Shown here: positions 6,831 through 13,165 of the stretch, in pieces
Layout: each line of letters begins with the position of its first letter
Position numbering within the stretch: position 1 is the first letter of the stretch
Assembly: GCF_003970915.1 (NCBI RefSeq)
Contig: NZ_RXOF01000002.1
Coordinates: 372,001-436,000, forward strand
DNA from: Hymenobacter gummosus
GTDB taxonomy: Bacteria; Bacteroidota; Bacteroidia; Cytophagales; Hymenobacteraceae
Length of the DNA stretch: 64,000 nt
Direction of reading: 5' to 3'
The notes under the pieces: model-generated
What the model saw: the letters and a program-made list of their open reading frames with translations, nothing else
Database searches by the model: none
Told to the model about the DNA's origin: nothing
Made by a program: the position numbers and the translations under genes

Positions 6831-8300
6831 CTAGCGCGTGGGGCCGCGGTCGACCTGGGCTTCGAGGCGGGCCTGGGCCTCGACGGGCAGCAGGCTGAGC
6901 AGATCCAGACCAGTGGCGGCTTCGATGGCATCGACGGAGGTGCGGTAGGAGCCCCAGTCGGGCTGCACGCTGTTATCGTTGGGCGTGTCGATGGCAATGA
7001 GGCGGGCCTGACCGGCAGCTATGCGCTGCAGGTCATTGGTGCCGGCGGGTAGGGCTACGAGCACCTTCCATACGCGCTTGGGCACCGTCACGCGGCCCTG
7101 GTCGAGGGTTTGGGCGGGGCCGTTCGAGCCGGTGCCGCCGCGGCCGTAGCTGCCCATCAGCACGTAAACCTCGTTGCCGGCCTGCACCAGGTCGCGGGCG
7201 TAGTCTTCGAGGTGATTCCAGGTGCGCTGGTTGTTCATGGGCGCCTGCGGAATCATGTTGGTCATCAGGAAGGTGCTGGAGTTGTCGTCCAGGGTGAGGG
7301 TGCGGTCGGCGCTGGGGCAGTTGTGGCCCTTGTCGAAGCCGGAGCCGGAGTAGGAGCGGGGCGTGACCTGGTACCAGCCGCGGGGCAGGGCGGGGTCGGG
7401 GCGGAAGTCGTCCTGGCGCGGGGCCGAGCCCATCCAGGCCTGGCTCAGGTGCCAGACCACCCAATTCGGAATGCCCCGGTCGCGGGAGTAGCTCAGCGCG
7501 TACTGGGGCTTCAGCATCAGGTAGTTGTTGGGCGACTTATCGGGGCTGCTGGTGGCGCCGCTGGGGTTGCCGAGGCTGAGCGGGTCGTCCTGTTTGGGGT
7601 CTTGGGGTCTTGGGGGCTGGGGGGCTTGGGTGGGGGGGCTAGGGAGCTGGGTGGCTGCGGAACTGGGGAGCTTGGCGCCGCTGCCGGCCACGGCGGGCGG
7701 GGTGCCGCCCTGGTAGGGCTCTACCGCGAAGTCGTCGATATTGAGCCGGTCGTTGCCGCCGTCGAGCTTGCGGATTTCCAGGCGCAGCGGGCCGGGGCGG
7801 TTCACCACGATGGTGGCGGGCAGGCCGGCGCCCTCCACCTTGATTTCGCCGCCGGCCGGGAGCCAGGTGCGGCCGCGGTCAGCAGAGCAGTAGAGCTGCC
7901 AGCGCACGGCGCCGTCCTGGCCGTAGCTGGCGTGGAAGACGCGTACGCGGCCGGCGCCACCGGGCAGGTTGAAGCGCAGCTGGGCGCGGCCCTTGCCGCG
8001 CAGGCGCAGGGCTTTCTGGCCGTGCTTGTGGTCCTGCTCCGAAGTGCCGATCAGCGCGTCGTCGAGCAGCCACTTGCCTGAGGGCAAGGTTTCTTCGGCG
8101 GCGGCGTAGGAGCCCTTGCTGCCGGCTTCGAAGTCTTCGGTAAGGGTGCGGCCGGCCTGGGCCGTGGGCACCACCACGGCCTCGGCGCCGGGGGCCGTGG
8201 CAGCGGCCTGCTGGGCCTCTTCGGGGCTGCGCTGGAAGCAGGCAGCCAGCACGCCGGTCAGAATCAGGGTAGAGACGAGGGGGGAAGTAGTCAGGCGCAT
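6831..8300 (-). CDS. Lipoprotein DNA/RNA non-specific endonuclease (NUC1/NucA family)
   Basis: A 489-aa exported nuclease. The lipobox LAAC places the lipidated cysteine at residue 21. Residues 52-197 form a beta-rich (jellyroll-like) domain; 198-260 is a Pro/Gln-rich linker; 262 onward is the NUC1 domain. The active-site motif reads FDKGHNCPSADRT (DKGH at 323-326, a variant of the usual DRGH), followed by TNMIPQ and NQRTWNHLE, the metal-binding Asn/Glu region. The ATG at 8300 is chosen because it gives the lipoprotein signal. Transcription is probably from TATATTGC at 8320-8327. The gene encoding a NuiA-like inhibitor domain is 0.8 kb away and convergent. The linker coincides with a G-run region on the plus strand. 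Confidence 0.92.
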   Translation of the reverse strand: MRLTTSPLVSTLILTGVLAACFQRSPEEAQQAAATAPGAEAVVVPTAQAGRTLTEDFEAGSKGSYAAAEETLPSGKWLLDDALIGTSEQDHKHGQKALRLRGKGRAQLRFNLPGGAGRVRVFHASYGQDGAVRWQLYCSADRGRTWLPAGGEIKVEGAGLPATIVVNRPGPLRLEIRKLDGGNDRLNIDDFAVEPYQGGTPPAVAGSGAKLPSSAATQLPSPPTQAPQPPRPQDPKQDDPLSLGNPSGATSSPDKSPNNYLMLKPQYALSYSRDRGIPNWVVWHLSQAWMGSAPRQDDFRPDPALPRGWYQVTPRSYSGSGFDKGHNCPSADRTLTLDDNSSTFLMTNMIPQAPMNNQRTWNHLEDYARDLVQAGNEVYVLMGSYGRGGTGSNGPAQTLDQGRVTVPKRVWKVLVALPAGTNDLQRIAAGQARLIAIDTPNDNSVQPDWGSYRTSVDAIEAATGLDLLSLLPVEAQARLEAQVDRGPTR

Positions 8301-8319
8301 GGAATAAGCGGAGAAGGGC

Positions 8320-8327
8320 GCAATATA
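8320..8327 (-). promoter_or_regulatory. -7 box of the nuclease gene
   Basis: Read leftward TATATTGC, close to TAnnTTTG, ending 19 bases before the ATG at 8300. Confidence 0.45.
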
Positions 8328-8365
8328 AGCGGGGTATGCGCACGGCGCAGACGGCAGCATCCGCT

Positions 8366-8667
8366 GTCATTGCGAGCAAAGCGAAGCAACCGCAGGAAGG
8401 CGTAGCCAATCAGTCCTGGCTAATGTGCCGCCGCTACAATGCATACTGCCCGAATAATGTCCTGGCCAACGTGCCGCCGAGCCTATGCCTCCCAACCGAA
8501 TACCTGCGACCGAAAACAGCACCGCCCGAAACTGATACTGGAGTTTCGGGCGGTGCTGTTTTCGGTTAGTGCCAGCTAGGCCGTGGTGCCGCGAGAGGAA
8601 CGATTGGCTACGCCTTCCGGCGGTTGCCGCGCTTGACTACGTCGACCTTCGGTTCGCTCGCAATGAC
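8366..8667. repeat. 302-bp inverted repeat element (GTCATTGCGAGC family)
   Basis: The left arm begins GTCATTGCGAGCAAAGCGAA and continues to AAGGCGTAGCCAATC; the right arm is an inverted copy with an insertion carrying GGTCGACGTAGTCAAG. The gap between the nuclease start and the S74 protein gene consists of little else. A 25-bp perfect hairpin is nested at 8509-8566. Confidence 0.85.
8509..8566. terminator. 25-bp perfect hairpin, probable terminator
   Basis: Positions 8509-8533 and 8542-8566 are perfect inverted copies around an 8-base loop; the stem contains AAAA/TTTT near its base. It lies downstream of the leftward S74 gene (ends 8686). The run of Ts is inside the stem rather than after it, so termination is likely but not certain. 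Confidence 0.6.
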
Positions 8668-8685
8668 AATGGAGTGGTGGCCCGG

Positions 8686-9849
8686 TTACGCTATGCGCCG
8701 GCGGCGCAGCAGCAGGGCGCCGAGCAGGCCGGCACCGAGCACAAGCAGGGTAGTGTTCAGAGGCAGGGCGGCAGAGCTGGGAACGTTGGTGACTTTTTCC
8801 AGCGCATCGAGGCGGGCGCGTAGCTGCTGGTTTTCGGCCTGCAGGGCGCGGGTGCGGGCGTCGAGGGCCTGGGCGGCGGCCAGGGCTACGCCGTCGGCGT
8901 CGACGGTGCCGATGCTGATGCTGTCGGGGCCGAGCTGGAAGGCGCGGTAAAAGTCCTGGGCCATGGGGCCGAGGTGGCGCACACCCTGCTTGTCGGTCTT
9001 GTAGCTCCAGCGCGTCATGGGTACCTGGCGCAGGCGGCGCAGCACGTCCTCGCCCGAAATGGCCTCGAAGCGGTGTTTCTTGTGGCGGTCGGACAGGTTG
9101 GTCCACACCCCGTCGGTGCTCAGGAAGGCCCCGGTGTGGGTGTTGATGACGGCATCGGCCCGGTACCAGGAGGGAGTGACGTTGGTGGTACCGGTGATGG
9201 GCGTGCCCGACTGGATGATAACGCCCGTGTTCCGGTTCGAGGAGGTGTAGATGCGGAAGCCATTGGTCACGCGCCAGCTGGTGCTGTTGACGACGTCGGC
9301 CTTGAATGACTCGTCCGTGACGAAGTTGCCGTCGTCGAGCACCGATCGGTCGGCGAAGACGAAGGTGCCCTGCCGGGTGTTGGTGTGGGCGTAGTAGCCC
9401 AGGGCCACCGAGGCGGCGCCGGACGCGGTGCAATATTCCCCCAGGGCAACGGAGTTGATCTGGGCGGCGGTAACGTCTTTGCCGAAGGCGGTGCCGTAGT
9501 CGCCGGAGGCGCGGGCGTTGTAGCCCCCGGCCACGGAGTAGCGGCCGATGTTCGCGTCGTCCCACTGGGTACCGTTGATGTAGCCGGCGCGGAAGGCGGC
9601 CTTGCCGGGGTACCAGATCAGGCGGGTACCGCTGCCCTCGGCCGGGATGTTACCGCCGTTTCCGCCGTCGTACTCGCCGCCGAGGTAGAGGCCGCCGCTG
9701 GTTTGCAGGCGCATCTGGGTAACGGGGCTGGCGTCGGTGGTCTTGACTTCGAGCAGGGCCGGGGAGGAGGTGTTGATTTGGGCGGTGGCGGCCAGGGGCA
9801 GCAGGGCCAGCAGGGTGCCGGCCCGGAGGCGGGCGTGGAAGGTGGGCAT
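8686..9849 (-). CDS. Surface protein with YadA-like head repeats and an S74 chaperone domain
   Basis: A 387-aa exported protein. The signal peptide ends ATAQ. The middle carries short left-handed-coil repeats of the trimeric adhesin type (SVAGGYNARASGDYGTAFG, NSVALGEYCTASG, ASVALGYYA). Residues ~280-340 match the peptidase S74 / endosialidase intramolecular chaperone (LSDRHKKHRFEAISGEDVL, LGPMAQDFYRAFQLG). A coiled coil follows, then a C-terminal TM segment and RRRR. The S74 domain normally ends the protein, so the TM/Arg tail is unusual and resembles a sorting signal. The ATG at 9849 gives the signal peptide; TATCTTG lies at 9894-9900. Confidence 0.85.
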   Translation of the reverse strand: MPTFHARLRAGTLLALLPLAATAQINTSSPALLEVKTTDASPVTQMRLQTSGGLYLGGEYDGGNGGNIPAEGSGTRLIWYPGKAAFRAGYINGTQWDDANIGRYSVAGGYNARASGDYGTAFGKDVTAAQINSVALGEYCTASGAASVALGYYAHTNTRQGTFVFADRSVLDDGNFVTDESFKADVVNSTSWRVTNGFRIYTSSNRNTGVIIQSGTPITGTTNVTPSWYRADAVINTHTGAFLSTDGVWTNLSDRHKKHRFEAISGEDVLRRLRQVPMTRWSYKTDKQGVRHLGPMAQDFYRAFQLGPDSISIGTVDADGVALAAAQALDARTRALQAENQQLRARLDALEKVTNVPSSAALPLNTTLLVLGAGLLGALLLRRRRIA

Positions 9850-9893
9850 GCTAAGTTTGTTGAGAGAGGCTGAGAGAGAAACACAAGATACAC

Positions 9894-9900
9894 GGTGCCG
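9894..9900 (-). promoter_or_regulatory. Possible -7 box of the S74 gene
   Basis: Read leftward TATCTTG, the short TAnnTTG form, 44 bases before the ATG at 9849. Confidence 0.4.
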
Positions 9901-9971
9901 GGGCTGCCGCGCTAGTAAAAAACGGCCGAAGCGGGGCAGGGGGCCGCAGCTAAGCCGTGCGGCCCGGGAAA

Positions 9972-10000
9972 GAAAAAGCCTCCTCTCAGGCGAGAGGAGG
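9972..10000 (-). terminator. Intrinsic terminator after the coiled-coil gene
   Basis: Stem 9977-9986 / 9991-10000 with a 4-base loop, followed on the minus strand by TTTTTC (9972-9976). It lies just downstream of the gene ending at 10029. Confidence 0.85.
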
Positions 10001-10028
10001 CCAGGCGGGGCGCCAGCCGCCACGATTA

Positions 10029-10436
10029 CTAGAGCTGGCTGCGGCGGGTCGTCACGGCGGCTACCAGGGCGTCGAGCAGGTCGATTTTGGCGGCTACACC
10101 GTCGCGTTCCAGCTCCCGTTCGAGCCGGGCAATGGCGCCGTAGTCCTCCACTTTAGTGGTCAGCACGTTGGCGCGGCTCTCGTAGCGGTTGAGCAGGTTT
10201 TCCTGGCGACGCTTCTGGTCGCCGGCGGGCATGGCGGCAATGGCCGGGCCCATCGTGGTGATAAAGGTGTTGGTGGAGGTCAGCTCGGCCTCCACGCTGG
10301 CTACGTCGTCCCAGTTGTCAAGCTGGTGATTGAGCGTGGTCAGGCGGAGAACCAGGTCTTTCCGTTCGCGCTGCTTAAGCGTGAGCAGCGTGTCGCATTG
10401 GGCCACGGAGGAGAGGAGGTTGACAGAAAATGCCAT
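10029..10436 (-). CDS. Small coiled-coil protein of unknown function
   Basis: A 135-aa soluble protein that appears almost wholly alpha-helical, with heptad-like stretches (LKQRERKDLVLRLTTLNHQL and GAIARLERELERDGVAAKI). No signal peptide or membrane segment is seen. The ATG at 10436 is preferred to an upstream in-frame start because the upstream residues are phenylalanine/serine-rich and look non-coding. It ends in an efficient terminator and is separate from the XRE regulator gene upstream. Family not recognised. Confidence 0.65.
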   Translation of the reverse strand: MAFSVNLLSSVAQCDTLLTLKQRERKDLVLRLTTLNHQLDNWDDVASVEAELTSTNTFITTMGPAIAAMPAGDQKRRQENLLNRYESRANVLTTKVEDYGAIARLERELERDGVAAKIDLLDALVAAVTTRRSQL

Positions 10437-10532
10437 CGGGAATGAGGTAGAAAAGAAAAATGAGAGAAAAGGAATATCGGGGTAGCTGGCGCCCGCACGG
10501 ACTGCTAAAGTCCGCAATGAACCCGGCCTTGT

Positions 10533-11093
10533 CTATAGGAAAATGTTCTCATTTTTTGCCTCCGACTGCTGATTTTCCAAGGTTTGAGCCAGCGCCGTCG
10601 CCTCGGCCAGCAGCCCGGCCCGCCGGGCCGTCAGCAGAGCCTGCGCCGTGGGGCCGCTGCGCACCAGCTCGTTGCGGGCCCTGGACGCGAAGCGCTCCAG
10701 CCAGGCCGGGGCCGCCGCACCGCCCGCCGTGAGGGCCGCCGTGAGCGTGGGCAGGGCCGCCAGCCGGCGCGTGGCCCAGGTGCTGCGCTCCTGCATGATG
10801 AGCAGTTCATGGGCCAGTTGTTCGGCGCGGTGCCGAGCCTCGCGCAACTGCCGGTGCAGGGCGGCCGGGTCGGGCGGCTCGGGCGGTGGCAGGGGGGCGG
10901 CTTCTCCCGCCTGCCAGGCCAGCGTCAGCGCGGCATCGGCCAGCGCGGCGGGCAGCGGCAGCGGCCGCACCCCACGCTCCACCTGCGACACCATTTCGCG
11001 GCCTAGGCCCAGGTAGCGGCCCAGCTCGGCCTGGCTCAGCGCAAACCAGGCGCGCAGCCGGACCAGAGGCCGGCGAGAATATTCGTTGTTCAT
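10533..11093 (-). CDS. XRE-family helix-turn-helix regulator
   Basis: A 186-aa protein with an N-terminal Cro/C1-type HTH (residues ~10-45: RAWFALSQAELGRYLGLGRE, then SQVERGVRPLP) and a long helical C-terminal part. The upstream region holds four copies of GGAAGCA arranged as two tandem 38-bp units, which look like its own operators, so autoregulation is likely. The gene lies at the edge of the defence-type island, about 190 bases from the SecB-like gene, but has its own promoter. The role of the C-terminal region is unknown. Confidence 0.8.
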   Translation of the reverse strand: MNNEYSRRPLVRLRAWFALSQAELGRYLGLGREMVSQVERGVRPLPLPAALADAALTLAWQAGEAAPLPPPEPPDPAALHRQLREARHRAEQLAHELLIMQERSTWATRRLAALPTLTAALTAGGAAAPAWLERFASRARNELVRSGPTAQALLTARRAGLLAEATALAQTLENQQSEAKNENIFL

Positions 11094-11108
11094 AGGTGCG
11101 GGAGAGGT

Positions 11109-11189
11109 TGCTTCCGGTTTTGGAGAAATATAAAAAAGCGGAAGCAATGAGTGCTTCCGCTTTTAGAGCGTCGGTAAAAAACGGAAGCA
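11109..11189 (-). promoter_or_regulatory. Duplicated operator region of the XRE regulator
   Basis: TGCTTCC at 11109-11115 and 11152-11158 and GGAAGCA at 11140-11146 and 11183-11189 form two 38-bp inverted units, TGCTTCC-N24-GGAAGCA, repeated with a 43-bp period. The inner pair forms a hairpin AAAAGCGGAAGCA/TGCTTCCGCTTTT. A leftward -7 box TATATTTC (11125-11132) lies inside the first unit. Confidence 0.7.
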
Positions 11190-11280
11190 CCGGGCGGCCC
11201 AGCCCAGCAGCGCCTACGGCCCGGGGGGCGAGGCCGCAGCAGAGGGCGGCCACCCGGGCCGCAGGCGGCCGGGGGCAGTA

Positions 11281-11754
11281 TCAGGGCGCTGCGTCGGGCG
11301 TGGTCGGCTTGATCAGGTCGCGCACGTCTAATAAGGGCAGCACAAAGCCCTGGAGCACGGTGTCACGGGTTTTGCCGGCAATGAGGCCGCGGGCCGTGGA
11401 GTAGCCCACGCTGATGAGCGTGAGGATGAGTTGCTGGCTGGGGACCTGTTCGCCTGCTTTCTCCTCCAGGTACCTAGTCAGGTCCTGCACGAAGAACGTG
11501 AGGTACAAGCGGAACCGGCCCCGTACGGGCAACAGCTCCCCGTTGGCATTCTGGGCCTGGCACTCCACCAGTAGCTCGATGCGAACCTTTTCGTCGGCCA
11601 GGTCGAAGCCGGGTACTACCTTATTATGTATCTGGAAGCGTTGCTCATCGGCCGCCAGGGCCACGATGGGGTCGTCGGCATCATTCAGAATGGCGCATTC
11701 CAGGAAGTAGCCACCCACGAGCTGAATGTCGGAGAGGACGGGCGCTTGGGGCAT
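11281..11754 (-). CDS. SecB-like protein, probable partner of the HTH protein
   Basis: A 157-aa soluble protein. The pattern (IHNKVVPGFDLADEKVRIEL, RFRLYLTFFVQDLTRYLEE, then ISVGYSTARGLIAG and FVLPLLDVRDLI) fits the SecB fold found in chaperones associated with HigA-type antitoxins in Bacteroidota. It starts 3 bases after the stop of the HTH gene, so the two are translationally linked. By analogy with toxin-antitoxin-chaperone systems it may protect the HTH protein, but no classical toxin gene is visible. The assignment to the SecB fold is by pattern and moderately sure. Confidence 0.6.
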   Translation of the reverse strand: MPQAPVLSDIQLVGGYFLECAILNDADDPIVALAADEQRFQIHNKVVPGFDLADEKVRIELLVECQAQNANGELLPVRGRFRLYLTFFVQDLTRYLEEKAGEQVPSQQLILTLISVGYSTARGLIAGKTRDTVLQGFVLPLLDVRDLIKPTTPDAAP

Positions 11755-11757
11755 ACG

Positions 11758-12207
11758 CTAAGCGGCAAATTCGTAAGGGCGACGGTTTTCCTGCTCACCC
11801 TCCCAGGAGGTAGCCAGCAGCCGCGTCATCGGGCCGGCCGTGGGCTGCGCGTTGTAGGGCGGGTTGGTCAGAATAGCGTCAAACTCCGCGGCTGCCACGG
11901 ACCGGGTGGCGGCCAGCGGCAAGCGGCCGAAGTAGCCGACCGGGTTGCGGCGGGTGGTAAACAGGTCGGTTTGCAGGGCCACCGAGAGCTTGGCCACGCT
12001 GTGCAGCGTGAGGTTGTGCATCCCGCTGAGCCACTTGGTTACTTCCGATTCGGATTTGCCCAGGCGCTGGGCCAGGGCGCGGCGGGTGAGCCCCTGGGCC
12101 TGCATCTCGGCCTTCACCTGGTCGGCCAGGTCGGCAATGAGGGCTACTACTACGTGTTCGTCCTGCGGCACCTCGGCCATCAGGTCGTCGAGAAAGGAGG
12201 GAGGCAT
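11758..12207 (-). CDS. HTH antitoxin-like protein (HigA/XRE type)
   Basis: A 149-aa protein. Residues ~20-85 hold an XRE HTH typical of antitoxins (LTRRALAQRLGKSESEVTKW, then LSGMHNLTLHSVAKLSVAL). The C-terminal 60 residues include FDAILTNPPYNAQ, which looks like the motif IV of adenine methyltransferases but has no surrounding methylase domain. The ATG at 12207 is preferred; in-frame codons further upstream would be arginine/proline-rich and overlap another open frame. It is followed directly by the SecB-like gene. The usual toxin position upstream holds only a short unrecognised frame. Confidence 0.7.
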   Translation of the reverse strand: MPPSFLDDLMAEVPQDEHVVVALIADLADQVKAEMQAQGLTRRALAQRLGKSESEVTKWLSGMHNLTLHSVAKLSVALQTDLFTTRRNPVGYFGRLPLAATRSVAAAEFDAILTNPPYNAQPTAGPMTRLLATSWEGEQENRRPYEFAA

Positions 12208-12220
12208 GAGCGGGGAGGGG

Positions 12221-12442
12221 TTAGATATCAAGTAGGAGGTCGGGCGGGAGAATGAGGCGGCCCTGCGTGCGCCATTCGCGGGGGCGCCGCGCCTCGGGGA
12301 GGGCGGCGCGGGCCTTTTGAGCGAAGCGGAACTGCGGCAGCCGCCGGGGGCACTCCTGGGCGGTGCGGACGCGCGGGGTTTCCCGGTCGCCGTCGAGCAC
12401 AATCAGGGCCTGGTGGTCGGCGGTCGGGTAACCCTGCCAGCG
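12221..12442 (-). CDS. Short unrecognised frame following DUF5131 (73 codons, in phase)
   Basis: Directly after the TGA of the DUF5131 gene the same frame stays open for 73 codons to a TAA at 12221-12223. Its conceptual product includes HQALIVLDGDRETPRVRTAQ and ends GRLILPPDLLLDI. A GTG within the frame could start it. It fills the space where a toxin would be expected in a toxin-antitoxin-chaperone operon, but resembles no toxin I know. It could be a small gene, a remnant, or chance in GC-rich DNA. Confidence 0.3.
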   Translation of the reverse strand, partial: RWQGYPTADHQALIVLDGDRETPRVRTAQECPRRLPQFRFAQKARAALPEARRPREWRTQGRLILPPDLLLDI

Positions 12443-13162
12443 TCAGTACGCCGCTACTCGCGTAGGCATTTCGTCATAGGTCTGCCCACCCAGCAAGCGG
12501 CCGGTCTGCTTTTTATTTTTGCCCCCCCACTGCTTGAAAAAGAACGCTACTCCAGCGCGGGCGCACTGGCGTTGAATGTCAAGTACCCATTCTTCCTTGA
12601 TAGGGCGAGCCTTAGGCCCCGATTCGCCCCCTACGATTACCCAATGAATACCGGCCAAGTCAAGATCAGGCAGCGGGCCAAGTAACGGTTCTAATGACAG
12701 AAACCGCACTTGGGCGGGCGTACGGCGTAGGTGGTCGATACGGTGTACCACCTTTTGGTTTTCCACCGACACACCCATCCAGACGTTGCCGGGCCATTCC
12801 AGCGCTTGCCCATACTGTTCCAACAGTTCGCCCCTTTTGGTGAGCACTTGGAACGTATGGCGAGGGCAATCTTGCATGACGCGGAATACGCGCTGGATAA
12901 AGGGAAAAGGGATTTTGGGATGAAACAGGTCACTCATGGAATTGACGAAGACCGTGCGTGGGGCTTTCCAAGTGTAGGGCCTGGCTAGCTCGTCTTCGTG
13001 CGTGGCCACCTCAAAGCCGGCTGCGTACTTGGGCACGCCCATGGCCACCAAGCGCTTAGCCATTACTTCGGCGTAGCAGTATTTACAGCCGGCGGAAATC
13101 TTGGTGCACCCCGTCGTAGGGTTCCAGGTCATTTCCGTCCATTCGATGCTGGATTGCGACAT
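12443..13162 (-). CDS. Gp37/Gp68-type three-Cys protein (DUF5131)
   Basis: A 239-aa protein of the phage Gp37/Gp68 family (DUF5131). The N terminus SIEWTEMTWNPTTGCTKISA is diagnostic and contains the three-cysteine cluster CTKISAGCKYC, likely binding an Fe-S cluster in a radical-SAM-like fold. Further family blocks are VFVNSMSDLFHP, FQVLTKRGE, GVSVENQ, RFLSLEPLLG and VIVGGESGPKARP. The length is normal. It lies 3 bases after tcmP, the gene named as its partner. The reaction is unknown. Base composition is lower in GC than the flanking genes, consistent with acquisition. Confidence 0.9.
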   Translation of the reverse strand: MSQSSIEWTEMTWNPTTGCTKISAGCKYCYAEVMAKRLVAMGVPKYAAGFEVATHEDELARPYTWKAPRTVFVNSMSDLFHPKIPFPFIQRVFRVMQDCPRHTFQVLTKRGELLEQYGQALEWPGNVWMGVSVENQKVVHRIDHLRRTPAQVRFLSLEPLLGPLPDLDLAGIHWVIVGGESGPKARPIKEEWVLDIQRQCARAGVAFFFKQWGGKNKKQTGRLLGGQTYDEMPTRVAAY

Positions 13163-13165
13163 GGC

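Noticed and set aside
12443-12445. TGA after DUF5131 as a selenocysteine codon
   Set aside because: No SECIS-like hairpin directly follows, and the DUF5131 protein is already of full family length at this stop.
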